Source: Blattamonas nauphoetae
Lineage: Eukaryota; Preaxostyla; Oxymonadida
Direction of reading: 5' to 3'
DNA: 64,000 nucleotides
NCBI GenBank assembly: GCA_033064195.1
Contig: JARBJD010000027.1
Location: forward strand, 310,001-374,000
Numbering within the stretch: the first letter of the stretch is position 1; each line of letters begins with the position of its first letter. The notes below the pieces were generated by a model. It had not been told where the DNA came from, searched no databases, and worked only from the letters and a program-made list of their open reading frames with translations. The position numbers were made by a program, and so were the translations under genes. This document shows, one piece after another, positions 1 to 12,700 of this stretch.

Positions 1-348
1 TTTCGATCACCACAAACAAAACAAGAAACTGGAACACACATCAAAATCGGAGCTGCCGTGATCGAGCATTTCAAACGTGATGAATGGACCGTGTCTGGAA
101 ATGTCTTCACGAAAGCGCAAAAATCATATGCATCTCTTGTTTCGTTCGATTTTGGGGAAGTTGTGGCTCGTCTGTCGCTCACAATCGGAAGCAGGCCGTC
201 CGACAATTTCGCAGTTGGGATCATCTCGTCCAGTCTTATCAACGAGTCTCTCACAACATACTTTCCACTACTGAAAGGAGGAGCAGCGTGGGATTTGTTC
301 CCCTCTTTTCGAGGTGCCATGCAAAACGATGTGGGTGATTCTAAATGA
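1..348 (+). CDS. SPRY-like domain protein, fragment open at the window edge
   Basis: The frame is open from base 1 to a stop at 346-348, giving about 115 codons, so the true start lies outside the window. The motifs NFAVGIISSSL, KGGAAWDLFP and AMQND match my memory of the first half of an oxymonad SPRY-like (beta-sandwich) protein family, often found alone or next to kinases. The second half of that domain (the GREGKRTLKLSQDG block) does not follow here, because the frame stops after AMQNDVGDSK. A matching second half lies alone at 55602-55862. This piece is therefore probably truncated by rearrangement or is a pseudogene. The family name rests on recognition and the function is unknown; SPRY domains usually bind other proteins. 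Confidence 0.5.
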   Translation, partial: FRSPQTKQETGTHIKIGAAVIEHFKRDEWTVSGNVFTKAQKSYASLVSFDFGEVVARLSLTIGSRPSDNFAVGIISSSLINESLTTYFPLLKGGAAWDLFPSFRGAMQNDVGDSK

Positions 349-850
349 AATGTTACTTGTCACTATGGTGCGTCTCAAAAAATCAAAAATTGCACAATTT
401 GCATTCAGCTGCTTTCATAGTAGTGTCAATAAAGCACGCCATGTCAATAATTCACGATCTATGAGGAAATGACTGGTGAGAACATTCTAAGGACAGGGCT
501 AGACGATTTCGAGATATAGAGGTCAAAGATCTGTGGAGAATGTGTTTTTTTATGTGCAATGGGTTGATCAAGACGAAGTATGCCCATTTCTCCTTTACAC
601 TTGAATTAAGCAAGCTTATTATGATGAAAATAACATTAAACTTGAATTGAATCTAAAGATAAGATATTTTGAAAATAGATCGAACAAGTGACGAAATGGG
701 ATTGATCGTCATCCACCTCCTCCGTGTTTGATTTAGTTCGCTCTTAGCTCTCATCCTTGACATCCTCCTTCTTTTCTCCCCCTTGCCGCTCTTCTTGTTC
801 CGCTCATCCTTCTCGCTCTTCTTGTTTTTCATTTCCTGTTTCACTCTGAC
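349..850. other. non-coding stretch, nothing recognised
   Basis: Only short, compositionally biased frames are present here. A pyrimidine-rich run at 715-900 is read as Lys/Arg/Glu-rich on the minus strand and probably belongs to the 3' end of the gene that follows. No repeat termini or RNA gene were seen. Confidence 0.3.
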
Positions 851-880
851 TTCTTCGCTCTTGCCTGCTGTCTTTCCTTC

Positions 881-3800
881 TCAATCCTTCTCTTCATTCT
901 GTTTTCGAACCTTCTCCAACTTGCAACCTCGCTTCACAATCTCCATATGAAGAGTCTCCTTCACTCGCTGGTCCAAAATTTGAACAGCACCCAACTCCTC
1001 TCTCCCCTTCACTTGCGGCTCGTCTGTCTTGTCCCTCCGATCAGCCACAGCGGAGTGTCTGTTCTGTTCGAAGAACGAGTAGCACGTTCGGAAGATCTTT
1101 GTGTGTTGGCCATCGTAGGACACAGCGGCATTCAGATCGAGGAAGGTCTGACTTTGCACTGCGTCGTCCCAAACAGCTGAAAATGATAGAAAGGAGAGAA
1201 GATGAAGAGGAGAAAGGAGAGAGAGGATGATAAAGAGAAAGGATGGGATGGAGAGGAGAAGAAAGGGAGGAAATGAACAGACTGTTGCTCTCGTCGCTCA
1301 TGATGATTGACTTCAATATCTGTCTGATCGACCATCGCCGCACCTGCCTTCGTCGGTGTGTCGTCCTCTCCCATCTTCTTCCTCTTCCAGTGAGCCACCT
1401 TGCTGAGATGGGACAGCGATTCCGAAGACGAGTCAAGGACATAAATGAGAAGAGAAGAAGGCAGACCGCATCCTGTCAGCTCGGCCAGGTGTCCAGATTC
1501 TTTGGCTTCAATGACGAGACAGTCAAATGTCTTCTCGTTAACAATCACACAGAACAGCAACGAAAAGTAGAGATGGGATGATTGCTTGTGATGTGATAAA
1601 TGAAGAGGAGAGGTGGGAGAGTGCATTGTGCGATTGGTCTGCGTAGGATGGGGATGACGATGAGGATGTCTTCACCCTGAACAACACGAGAGAAAATAAG
1701 AACGACTGAAGGAATGCAATCGAGGTGAATAGATTAATCAGAACAAATCATCAGAAAGACAAATCAAAAGACAACAAACCGAGCGTGATCCGAGATGAGA
1801 GCGAAGACGAAAGCGAGTAAGTAGTGAAGAAGCGTGAATCTGAACTGTCTGCACCCAACATCACTCTCCGGCGTGTTTGTGAGCGCTGTTGTCGACGGAA
1901 GACTCGAAGAGCACGCTTGGATGATGGACATCGAAACTGTGTCCTCGTTCCCTGGTTTGAAGACAGAGTTCTTTGTTTCTTTAACAAAAACGCTGACGCA
2001 GAATGGTAGAAGTAGGGTGAGCGACTGGTGGACGAGTTTGGTGATGAGTGCCGATCGACTTGATGGAGTGGTGGGAAGACTTTCGAGACAGATCGGAGCT
2101 GTTCAGAGGGAGGCAGAGAATGAGAGAGAAGAATTAACGGCATGGGTTCGGTATGTAGGGCCCGGTTCGGTTGGTAGGGCAAAGGTTCGGAATGTAGGGT
2201 CGAGTTCGGTATGTAGGGCACGGGGATGTTGTGAGACGAATTGTGTTTTCAAGGGTGGTGATGATGAAATTGCGGTCTCTTTTCACTTTTTGACTCAGAT
2301 CGATTGATTTTCACACATTTTTCTCGAAAAGGGAGAGAGACACAAAGGACTGTGGAGTGAAAAGGACTTAATATGAATCATTGCATCAAATTGGTGGAGA
2401 TTTTCTGTCCAATGCTATCACTGCTTCCTTGTTGATTGGGACAATCATCTTTTGTGATTTCACATTTTTTGTGTTCCTAGTCATCATTCTTGTTCAAAAA
2501 ATGAGAATATCCTTAAAAGGAGATAAATAAGTTGCTTGCTCTGTGATAAAGCGATATGGAGTCAGATACAATGCCAAATCTGTGGACGAAAGATCGATCG
2601 TCGATTCTCCTCCGAGTATGGTGTACATCTCTTTTTAATATATTACGTTCCCTTCAAACTCACATAGTAGTTGTGAAATTTCAATAATTAAGATTGGGAA
2701 ACTGAAATGAGAGAGAAAACAGATTTTTGACCCATCACAAAATTGTCTCGTTTTCATTTCTCAACACACATATATTCGTTCGTTTAATATAGATCCTCCA
2801 TTCAACCATCAATTGAAGGTGAATATTCGACGTTTGTTGTCTATATCTTCTCATACAAACAAAAAAGTGACAAACTTTAATTCTGTAGGTTGATCCTCTC
2901 TTTCATCGAGTTTAAATTGATGTTGGCTGAAATTCTCAGATAGAACGTATATTAGATCGATTTACGTTGGGTGTATATTTGTGCATTTTGGACTCATCAA
3001 GGAAGTTTGAAAAAGGAGAAAGACCTACATACCGAACTGGGCCCTACGTTCCGAACCCATGCCGAATTAACGAGGTGAATTGACAGACCCTCCGTTTGTG
3101 CTATCAGTTTTCGGTCTGACACGGCAGATCAGCGGCATTTGCGCGAATTTTGGTTGAAATTGTCGAGACTGCTTCTCTTCACGATCACCCTCAACATCTT
3201 GAGCGATTGATGACACATTTCCTGAAGCCTTGGTTGGGTGAGTGAGATGATGGTTGGAGAAGAGGAGGATGGACAAGGTCGACACATATGAACCGGAGAG
3301 AGACGAGAGGTGGAGGTGGGAGAAGGTCAGTGCGTTGGCGATGGGAGTGTTGCTGTGATAACAAAAAAATGGCGTGTTGTTGAAGGTGGATGACTGGCAC
3401 AGCCTGACGGAGAACTTTGGTGGTGTAGGTGAAAGGACATGGCGACGATGTCTTCGTCTTCAGTGGCGGGTTCGGGTTGAGAATCGACGACGAGAAGATT
3501 GGCGTTGGGTGTGGCAGCAGCGACGAAGATAGAAGGGAGTTCAAGAAAAGCAAAAGTGGGAATAGAAGGATAGGCAGAGCAGCAGAAGCAGCGAGTGTCA
3601 GTCTGGCCTCGAATTGAATGATCACAGAGCTGAGTGTGTCAATGCAGAACTGAACTGTGAAGAGAGCACAACGATGTGTGTCGAAATACGCAGAATGTGG
3701 GAGAGACGGGTTTGAGATGAGAAGAAGAACGAAAGCGTGGAGGATCGAGCAAGCGAGAGGGATTTTGGACGACGGGAGAAAGTTGAGAAGAGGCGATGAG

Positions 3801-5478
3801 TCGTCCATCTCGATGAAGGGGTGGATGTGCATTTAGAGGTCGTCGTTCAGAACGATCTGCTCGAACAGGGCAGAGAGTGAGCAGGCATGACTCACCAGGT
3901 TTGGCTGTGTAGATAGTGTGGAGAGAGCGTCGGAAGAGAGAACAGCGCCGAGTGTCCAAGCAGTCTTTCGGAGGATGATGAAGTGAGGGAGGGATGACTC
4001 GAACGCGTGATTGAGAGATGCAGCAGGAACTGCAAGTGCTGATGGAGGGTGGAGTGGAGTCCATTTCGGAAGAGATGGCAGAAAATGAGGAGAGGGCAGG
4101 AAGAGTGGAGATGGGAGATGTCAGAGTATGGAACGGGGTTGCATCGCATAATTGTGAACTGTAATTCATGTTGTTAAAAAACATTCTGGCGATGAGGGAC
4201 TGAGGCAGACACAATCGAAGGACAAAGTTCGTCCGTGGCATCTTCTTCTTCTGAACAGAATCGGTGTTTTTCGTCTCTGTCGACTGGAGGCACATTGTTT
4301 TCAAGTGTAGAACGATGCCGGAAGCCATCAAACATGTTGTCTCTAAACCATCTACACGTGAGCCCTTCTCCTGGAAGCACAGCTGGCGTTTGTTCATCTT
4401 CTGTGGAGCAGAACGAGGCGACAACAGGGATAAGATCAGCCTGAACGACGTGTGGGGGAAGCAGTTGTCGTGATGCATAAACAGCTGCACATGTTCTGAT
4501 GTCGGCTGCAGGACGACATTGTCAGCCGTGATCGAGATGTGTAATCGCTCGTCACGCGCTGTTGGACAAAGCGGAAGGTCTCGGACGCGTGTGAGCTGAA
4601 TTTGGAGGCTGCAGCGAACTCAAACGGCGTTCAGCGAATGAAACCCGACTTCGCAAGTAAAGTGGACTCGTTCCGCTCCACCTCACCCATCCTTTGTTAT
4701 TTCGATGTGTATTGTTTGTTCGACGGGTTCGTAAGCGCAGGAGGTCTGGTTGGCGACGATGTCACATCCTCAATGACACATACTGGGTAGTAGGTATGTC
4801 TCCACTCGCCGTCGGCGGTTGAGTGATCTTCGGACGGTCCATCATCGAACTCGATAGCTCATTCGCTTGGTAGAACTTCCGGAGACAGGACATCCTCGAG
4901 TGGTTGTTGCATTGCATAGTGAAGATGTCAACCAAGTGTGATTGGAATATGTTGTCTTCGGAAGCAACGGCTGGCTTGGGAGGAGCGGATGGACACCACT
5001 CGATCTGAGCCTCTTCCACGCGAGTTAAGAAGGAGGAGATATCGTTGTGGATGATTGAGGAGAGAGTTGAGACGGTCGATGAGCAGATCTCCATTGGTTG
5101 CTGCTGCTACGGGAAGTGTGTGAAGAAGACCGTGATGGGATAGACTAGCAGTTCGAATTGTTCGGATGTGAACACGCGGCGAAACCCGTTCTGATCCTTC
5201 TGTTACAACCAACAGTTTCAGCTTGCGGTTAGACTCCGTTGTGAGTTGTAGAAAGATAATCGCTGTTGTCGGTGTAGACAAAAGAGTTTAATCTGAGTCC
5301 CCACTTGGAGTCGGTCCAACCGTTGTCTTTCTTTTTCTCCTCCACAGCTCATCCTTTTGCTCTTCACAAATTCTGAAGCAGCGTTCCATCTGTGCGAATC
5401 CACGATGACTGCGCACTTTTGAATTTTTTCATAAAAATTTGAGAATAAATCCGAAGCGGAAGTGGGATAAACTAGCAT
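881..5478 (-). CDS. multi-exon HEAT/ARM-like helical-repeat protein with a transposon in one intron
   Basis: This minus-strand gene is inferred from exon-like blocks in order: 5300-5478 (FYEKIQKCAVIVDSHRW), 4770-5094 (SEDNIFQSHLVDIFTMQC), about 3899-4150 (FIILRKTAWTLGAVLSS), 3100-3880 (IIQFEARLTLAASAALPIL), about 1815-2110 (LITKLVHQSLTLLLPFCVSV), about 1640-1690 (EDILIVIPILRRPIAQC), 1283-1560 (ELTGCGLPSSLLIYVLDSSS) and 900-1176 (DKTDEPQVKGREELGAVQIL). Alternating Leu-rich helices suggest alpha-solenoid repeats. A clear GT-AG intron of 39 nt lies near 3860-3899 (GTGAGT...GAGCAG). Another candidate, 1177-1282, ends in TTTTCAG. One in-frame TAA falls just after the 39-nt intron, so the copy may be decayed or the exon border may be misplaced. 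A truncated paralogue lies at 22883-23870, and the shared protein-level conservation supports the minus frame. I do not recognise the function. Confidence 0.5.
2140..3063. mobile_element. word-repeat TIR element, non-autonomous, inside an intron
   Basis: The left end reads GCATGGGTTCGG and the right end reads its inverse, CCGAACCCATGCC. The flanks 2131-2139 and 3064-3072 are both GAATTAACG, a 9-bp target-site duplication (8 bp if one G is assigned to the TIR). The left 80 bases repeat a word of the form GTTCGGTATGTAGGGC about four times with small changes. There is no transposase and no convincing gene in its 924 bp. A related element lies at 59220-59872. It interrupts a pyrimidine-rich stretch that, with the element removed, reads as an intron of the surrounding helical-repeat gene, so it may be spliced out. 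Confidence 0.85.
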
Positions 5479-5479
5479 G

Positions 5480-6520
5480 TCTTACTTTTGTTGTAATTCG
5501 GGTCCAAGGGTGGAAAAAGGCTGTGTTTTTCTTTGTGGAACACTTTCGCCGTTTACAAAGAAAGAATGAACAAGACCTGACTTGAATATCATATAAAACG
5601 GATGTTCCAATTGGAAATAGGATTTTGAAGGTCTTCAGACACAACGATCGAGACATCTCACCTTTTTCAAAAATGACAGAAATCGGTGTTGTTACGCACG
5701 GTATGACACCATACATCATCTTCGTCATAGAATGGAGTTCGTGTGAGAGTTTGATCCCAGATTTTTGTCATCATATGCATACTTTCGCTTTCAGTAGTTC
5801 GATTGAGAAAACAGAGTGCAGGACCGCCGAGAGACTAGTATCGTGACTAAAACGGATGAATAGAAAGGAAAATACACGAATAAGATATGTAGATTCAGTG
5901 GATATCCTTTCACTGCAAATCGACGTGCCATGTAAACGTGAGGGTTTTTCCCTTCAGATAGACAGTGAAACCCATCGTTTAATGTCTGAAGACTGATAAT
6001 GACTGAAAATTGTGCAATTTCAAGATTCGTCATGGTCCTCGAATGGAATAGAAACATGAAACTGCATGTGATTGAGGGGACTGATTTGTGGAGAGAATGT
6101 TGTCACAGAAGGTGTAAGAAAAATAGGTACCACTTTTCGTACGGTGTATATTCTGACCACCACATCAGTTGCTGGATCTCATGTTGGAATCCAGATATCA
6201 AGCTTTGTCCAGAGTAAAACTGAACGAGAAAGGCGGATTTATCGAAAGATCGCGATTAGAATGTGATGTATTCGGAATATTGGAAACGAAACTGTCGTTC
6301 GCTGCGGTGGATTCTTTCTCAAAAGAGAATGCAGTCACGATCACTTTTCTAAAATGGGTGAGAGAAATGTCATGAACAAGGAATGAAATGGAAAAACGAA
6401 GGTATGCTACGTGATCTCCTCTTCATTGTACTGGTCATGACTCAGTCTGGTGGAAAAATACAGATAGTGCGAAGTCATCGTGGATTCGCACATCTGTCTC
6501 TCGTCGCAATGCCTCGACTG
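5480..6520. other. unassigned stretch with short open frames only
   Basis: Several frames of 60-100 codons overlap on both strands (for example 5625-5846 plus and 5791-6057 minus), but none shows a clear domain, intron pattern or paralogue in the window. The codon usage does not single out a strand. I found no inverted repeats marking an element. Confidence 0.3.
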
Positions 6521-6783
6521 TGATTCGTTGTCAGAGTCTTACTGCTCACCAGATAACACGTCGCGTGATGGGGTGTATACAAGCTGGTCATCGCCTTGTT
6601 GATATGATTCGGAGTTTGCTGCTCTCATTGGCCTGTCAGCACGGCGTGGTTCGCGTTGATCTGTCTGAAGTGGCTGGTTGCTCTTTCCGAGCGGGTGGAG
6701 TGTGCTTCTTTTCTTTTTGTGTACTGTTTCGATGAGTCGGTGGCTTTGTGGATTGTGTCGAAGAGACATTGCTCAGCTTGACT

Positions 6784-7562
6784 TTAGGTGGATTTGGCTT
6801 GCTTGGTTTTGGTGATGTTTCGTTGGAATATGAGTATGGCGGAGGGGTGGAACAGGTGAGCGAGACAAATAGAGGTCGTAATAGGCGTCGCGTTGTGAAG
6901 ACGGGTCTGGCGAAGAGAGTGTGTGGTGTCTGTGTTTGTGATGGCGGGATGGTCTGTCTGCTGAGGCGCGGGAATTTCGATGTTTGGAGCGATGATGCTC
7001 CGACGCCCAGTAATCCGAGTCCTGGTTGTCGCCGGAGTCGGATGGGGGAGAATGGTGCTTCTCCTTCGCCTGCTCCCCCTTCCGTGCCCTTTCCTGGTCT
7101 CTTCACTGCTTCTTCTGCCATTCCCTCTCCTCTGCCTTCTCCACCATTTACAGGAACACGTCCTCGACCGTCGTTTTGGTTGGAGTCTTCTTGCCTTTCT
7201 GCACCGAGTGGGTCTGACTGGCCGATGGTTTGGAGTCTGCCACCATCTCCGCTGTTTCGCGCACACCCACCAACGACGAGCCTGGGCGCTGTCCCAGTTC
7301 GTTTGACCGGTCCAGCTCAAACTTCTTCAGCCGCTCCTTCTTCTTCTGGTTCTGCTGCTGTGTGTTCCTCTTCTCTTCTTCTTCGTTGTCGTACGCTGAG
7401 AAGAGCGGCCAGCCTCCCTCCGTCTTCGATTCGGCTGTCTTCTTCTTCGCTGGTGATTGGTGCCGTGGCTGAGATTTGGCCTTATTCGGCTCAGTCTGGT
7501 CCATCGCCGCTTTCTTCTTTTGGGGCCGTTCAGACGCGACCCCTGCCTGTGTCGTGACCAGC
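6784..7562 (-). pseudogene. 3' part of a Ser/Lys-rich host gene split by transposons
   Basis: On the minus strand the coding sequence resumes at the duplicated target site (7554-7562) with LVTTQAGVASERPQKKK and runs through a Lys/Gln/Glu-rich region (NEEEEKRNTQQQNQKKKERL), then EDVFL. Next comes GTAAAT, a plausible 5' splice site, at about 7148. A further Arg/Pro/Ser-rich frame continues to about 6784. The 5' part of the same gene lies at 13243-13700, ending GRLKRKLVT. The two join in frame once the 9751-13242 element, the 7566-9745 element and one TSD copy are removed. The protein is low-complexity and charged, and I do not recognise its function. The insertion falls inside a coding exon, so this allele should be broken unless the elements excise. 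Confidence 0.6.
7554..7562. repeat. 9-bp target-site duplication, left copy (for 9751-13242)
   Basis: GTGACCAGC occurs here and again at 13243-13251. It flanks the outer element, but the left copy is now separated from that element by the later insertion at 7566-9745. Confidence 0.85.
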
Positions 7563-7565
7563 GGG

Positions 7566-9745
7566 TTGGCCTGTTAAGCTGTGTCCAGTCGAGGTGGCAT
7601 CGACCGGTCCAACGACCGGTCTCCTATTTGGGAGCCGAGGGAGTTAATAAAACCGGGCAATGGGGGAAGTCCAATGAATTGCGACAAAATGATTCGAAAC
7701 GACAATTGAAGGTGTTCTGTGGGAATATTTGAGTGATTTCGGCGGATTGAGGTTAATTGTCGCAGGAGAATGAGAGACTGACGTGGAAAAGGGCTGATCA
7801 AAGCAATCATCCATTTCTCCATGAATTCTCAATTCCTCGAACAGATTCTCACAATAACGATCTCGAACATGGAATAAATGAAATGGCGAGGGTGGATGTC
7901 AGGATCTGGCTGGTATAAATGACGATAGGCAAAACATATGGATCAGTGTCAGATAGCATGAAAAGAATGCAGGAGAGACAGTAGGCGACATTCAGCTTGT
8001 TGAAGATCTTCATAATCTTCGTCAATTGTTGGTCAGGCCTTCTTTAGGATTGGTTGAGACTTCTCAAAAAATATCGGTGCGTTCATGTTCGTTCTTCCTC
8101 TTATTCACTTCCTTTTTTGCTTTGCTCTCCCCTTCACTCCCTGTCCTGATCGAAGCGAGCCTCCAAGAGTCTTTGATTCTTCTCCCTTCCGATTTTCACG
8201 AGTGTGACCATCAGGGTTTAGTTCAATTGGAAATACGCAGAGTTCGAAGAGAATGGTACGCAAATGCAGAATAGAGTACAGGTATATCACCAAGAAAGTG
8301 TGGGTGAGACCGTGAACATGCAATATATTGATTTGGAGGGAAGTGTTGAGGATAGCGATTGCGTTGAATACCGAATTGAAAATGATGTGTTCGAAGACAT
8401 TGACTTCGTCGTTGCTTTTTCGTGTGGGGTGCATGTTGAATTTTGAAGTGAAAGGCTGAAAAGAGGAGAAGGATCAATGATGAGAATGTGAAAGAGGAGG
8501 AAGAATGGAGATATCTCCTGAGAGAATAATGAAGATGAGATAGAATATCTGGATATTCATTCTGACAAACCTTGGATTGATGATAAATTCTTCTCCTCAA
8601 CTTGTTCAAGACGTCCTTCATTTTCCTGAACTTTTGGTTCTTCCTTCTTCTTGACTTGGTTTAAGTCTTCCTTCTTTTCTTCACCGATTGTTTTGGCCAT
8701 CTTTTATGCTGTTAGAGTCGCAACAAGTGCAATTGTGTGTTCCTGTTTTATCTTGTTCTGCCATGTTCTGTTCTTTTTACTTCCTTTGGCATCAAATCTT
8801 TCTTCAACTCCATCTTCTTCTTCTTTGTTGTCTTCTTTGCTGTTATCTCCTCTGCTCTTTGCCTCTATTCTTCAGTCGCTTTCGCCCTTTGTTCCGATCT
8901 CTCCTCTCTTGCTTTTCCTAATTTGGAAAGTTCTTTTATAACTGAAGATGGGCAACTATTAAAAAAGAAGTCGTCAACATGTGAATACGCGAGAGAAACA
9001 AACCGATGGGGATGGCACCTCCGATCTTGTGCATATTGGGGAATAATATGCCCGTCGATTTGGAGATTCCCTTTGTAAAGATACTGATTCCCTTTTTTGC
9101 AGTATGAGGATTGCCATTCGTTTCTTCTCTGGCGAGAAGTGGAATGATAGATGGATGGTGAGGCCTTCCTGCATGGTGGATGAATCAATGCTCTATTCGA
9201 ACGAGAGATGGAGAGATAGAGTGAAGGAAGTGGACGTAGAATGAGAAAAAGAGAGAATAAACCACAAATGACGACCTAAACCGGTGTGAGATCAATCACA
9301 AACAGAATCGGCAGGATACATATTTTAGGAAAGTGTTGTGTTCCTACTCAAAGAATCGGATTCCTAGTCATCAAATAAGTGAGAGATAAGCCGTCCAGTC
9401 GAACGTCCAATCACCGAATCTTCCAAAACTCAGGATTGTGGATGAAGTAATTATGGAGAACTCAGAACAGGAGTAAACCCAACTGCGACAGGTCGCGTCC
9501 AATGGCGTCCAATGGTGGGTGGATCATGCTGATCGTTGATGGTTACGAAAAATCATCTAACTCTCTCCATTTCGACGGTTCTCGTGTTATTCCTCTCATT
9601 TTGTTGTGAAAAAGAGTGAAGAAGTGGAATATTGATGAAATGCGGATGAAATGTGGATGAAATGGGCATGATCAGAGAAGAGCGTCCAATCGAAGTCAAT
9701 CGACCGGTCCAACGCTGGCACCGTCCAGTCCAATTAACAGGCCAA
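7566..9745. mobile_element. group 2 (hAT-like) TIR element, copy 1
   Basis: The ends are TTGGCCTGTTAAG and TTAACAGGCCAA. The exact 8-bp duplication CCAGCGGG lies at 7558-7565 and 9746-9753. Subterminal regions are packed with GTCCAGT/GTCCAAT words on both strands, and GGTGGGTGGATCA lies at 9514-9526, 231 bp from the right end. The insertion site is the very edge of the 9751-13242 element, so this one is younger. Copies 2 and 3 are at 20901-22874 and 44357-46620. An 8-bp TSD fits the hAT superfamily, though the terminal bases are not the classic CAG/TAG, so the superfamily is an inference. No transposase is seen. Confidence 0.9.
8105..9174 (-). pseudogene. cargo gene of group 2 element copy 1 (multi-exon, partly membrane-like)
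   Basis: On the minus strand a first block (start about 9174) reads TIHLSFHFSPEKKR. A shifted frame then gives FPNMHKIGGA. The same block in the copy at 44357-46620 reads TIHLSFPFCSEKKR and CPKMHKDGGVAIFG in one frame, so this is a real shared coding unit and the copy here has at least one frameshift. Further exons include a Lys/Glu-rich segment starting MAKTIGEEKKEDLNQVKKK near 8699 and ending at a GTTTGT splice site. A hydrophobic segment follows at 8290-8434. I do not recognise the protein. It travels with the element family rather than being captured once by this copy. Confidence 0.45.
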
Positions 9746-9750
9746 CCAGC

Positions 9751-12700
9751 GGGTAGGTCTAGGCTCAGATCCGAAAAAGTCTACACGCAGATCTGCAGAT
9801 CCGTCTAGACGCAGATCTGAAAGTCTACACGCAGATCTGTCACTATCCCTGAATTTTCGACTTTTTATCACATTTTATTCTTCTACAACCTAAATACAGA
9901 CATCACATCATGTTTTTTGGCTTTTTAAACCACTTCACTACAATATCCCATTCAATGTTTAGATCTGACCAAAGGATCCTGGGTTGATCAAGTCTAATCA
10001 ACGACACAACGAAGAACTGCTCGAGACGACATGGTTTTGTGACGAAAAGTGGTGAGGAAGAATTGAAGGAAGTGGATGGATGTGTCTGCAGCTGACGCTG
10101 TGTTGACAAGGCCTAGCTGAGAGACAAGTTGGCGTGACTGCGAAATGAACGAGAACTCACCAGGCATGCAGCGAGAGAACAGTGGACGTGCAGGATCGAA
10201 CACAGAAGGACGGAATGTGGGCGAAAATAGAGTGCCCGTCTCCAAATCAAATGCCGATGGCTTGTGCGATGGAGTGGTGGATTGTTGGATGTTATCTGCT
10301 TGTTGTGTCGACGAGGCATAAACGGCGTCTCGAGGAATCACCGTGGGTGTGTCAGACCATGAGGTGCGGAAGAGAGGAAGCTGGTCGTCGATCACAACTT
10401 CGGTGGGCATGCTGAAGACGGTCTGGTCCTCTCCAAGATGCTTCCTTAGCATGATGCACAGCGGGTCGTCGTCTTCCGAATTGAACAATTCCTTGCACTG
10501 TCCGCGAGAGGAGCACTGACGAAAAGACGTGTGAAAGGAACTTGGGCAGCTTCCACGTCTTCCGGCGAGGGATCGGGAGGCGACTCCAGCATCATCATCA
10601 GAGACTCGTTGTTTTGGAGGAAGAAGCGGGAGACTGTCGGCGGTCCAAAGTGATTCGGAAGATCAGAATGAGTGCAACCTGCGTGGAACGGGAGTGGCGA
10701 TGATGTTTCGTCCGAATTGAGGTTTTGGGAGAGACTGCGTTCGGTATGCTTTCGGACCTTCTCCGCCTGCGCTGTCCACTCAGTCACAGACTTCTGTGTG
10801 TAGAAGTCCGGATGGGCATGTGAGGAGGATGTTGTGTCGTGTGGGAGGGGAACATGCCGTTCTTTCTGAGGAGAGTGTATCCGAGGTGGAAAACGGAGTG
10901 AACTTGAGGGGAGTCGGACAGGGTGTGCGGTGAGTGGCTTTGAGATTGGAGGCAGAGTTGAATGAGGACGAAGAGTGATTCGTGGAGTGAGCTGTGTGCT
11001 GGGTCAAGAAGTGTCTCTGCACAATAACAGCAGAGATCTGTCAAAACAAGGAGGGAGTACGACACAGCTTCTTCGTCCGCTTTGCTGTTTCCGAACGAGA
11101 TCTGGCGTTGTGTGGAGATGACAATCGATTGAGTTGTTGCGATGAGGCTGGAGATGCAGTCGATGCAGATTGTGCGAGGACGCGTGGAGAGGAAGTTGAG
11201 CAGACATCCGACGGTGTGGATGCTGTCGAGGCAGACAATGTGCCTCTCCGAGTCGAGAATCTCGGGCCCGTTCGATCCAACAGACGATCGATTGTCTCCG
11301 CCGACCATGGTCATGATGCACGGACTCTGGAAATAGTTGAAGATGGCTTGGATGGTTTGTGTCGCGCGGTCCATCGAGTTGTACTGCTCCTCGCGAACCG
11401 GATTGTGCTGCGCAAACGGGTCTGAAGGTCTTGCGTCGAGCTCCTGGGCGTTGCTGGTTTCGTGGTGGATGACATTGGTAAGTGTCCACATCAGTCGAGA
11501 GAAGCAGCTGAAGTCAGGCTCTTCGCCGTTCTTCAGAAGTGTCATCAGGAGCGAGAAAATGGCGGAGGACAATTCGCGGAAAGTGTGCGGACGGGCTTCC
11601 TGCTGAGAGTGAGAGAGGAAAGGGGATACAAAAGTGTAGAGTGCCTTGAATTCTGTCACCGCGTCTGGTTGTTCCTCTTCCTTCGACGGATTGTTGGCGC
11701 AGCTGTCCCAATCCAAGAAGAACTCCGGAAAGGGAATGTGGAACGTCGGTGTACACGGCATCGGGGAAGGAAGGGTTGGCCAGGTCGCCAAAGTGGTTTC
11801 CGAACGGATAGAGCGAGGTGAGGTTGGTCAGCGCGTCTCGTCGGATGGCCGCGTTGGGATGGGGCTGGGGAATGAGGGAGGGGCTTGCAGACCTCTGAGA
11901 GGACAAACTGGAGGAAAGGAAAGATCAGCGATGACAGTGCCCGTGTTCCGGGAACATCATTCGGGAAGGGGTTCATACGAGGGATCTCAGCGATTAAAGA
12001 CAAATGCAAAGAACAGCTGTGAACGCGCCGAGGTATGTAGACGAAAATGTGGTCACTGACAATGATGAGAAATGCATGAAGTAGCATTTGATAGCTTTGG
12101 CGCGTCCACCTTCGAAACCCTGGAATAAGCAAGTAAAGATCCAACAAAAGCATACGGGCTTGTCAGTAATACAGCATTCAGCCAGCCAAGCTCCAGCAAT
12201 GTCAAGTATTCGGTTGGGATCAACCGGCGGCGGGGCTTTTGTGATTTGCTGGCATTTCTCTTTGGAATCCAGTGTATATTCTGTGTTGTTGATCAGAGTC
12301 ACAATTTCTGTAAGGGCACAGATTGCTTGATAATGCATATCGGGCTTAGATATTTGGTTCAGGTTGCCGAGAACTCGTATGACTCGTGAGAACAGGAACA
12401 AGGCATAGGAGAGTGCTAGCCCTGGGAGGGTATCATCAGTACATCTAGAAAGGGAATATTAAGCAAAATTGCGACAAACTCTGTTGTAATATTGAGGAGA
12501 ACTGTGTCGCTTCCGAATGGATTCCCGTACATCTTATTCACAATGTATCGAGTGAGTCGAGTCTAAAACAAAGGAAAACAGTTGCAAAATGCATAGAAAA
12601 GGTGTTGGCAGACCATTGATGTATTCCATTCCAAATCAAGCTTCCCAATCGAAAGAATATTGTGTGGTTCGGTTTTGTCGAGCTGTGTTGTTGGTTGAGA

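Noticed and set aside
7540-7566. GTGACCAGC/CCAGCGGG as a bacterial-type attachment site
   Set aside because: They are explained fully as overlapping target duplications of two TIR elements.
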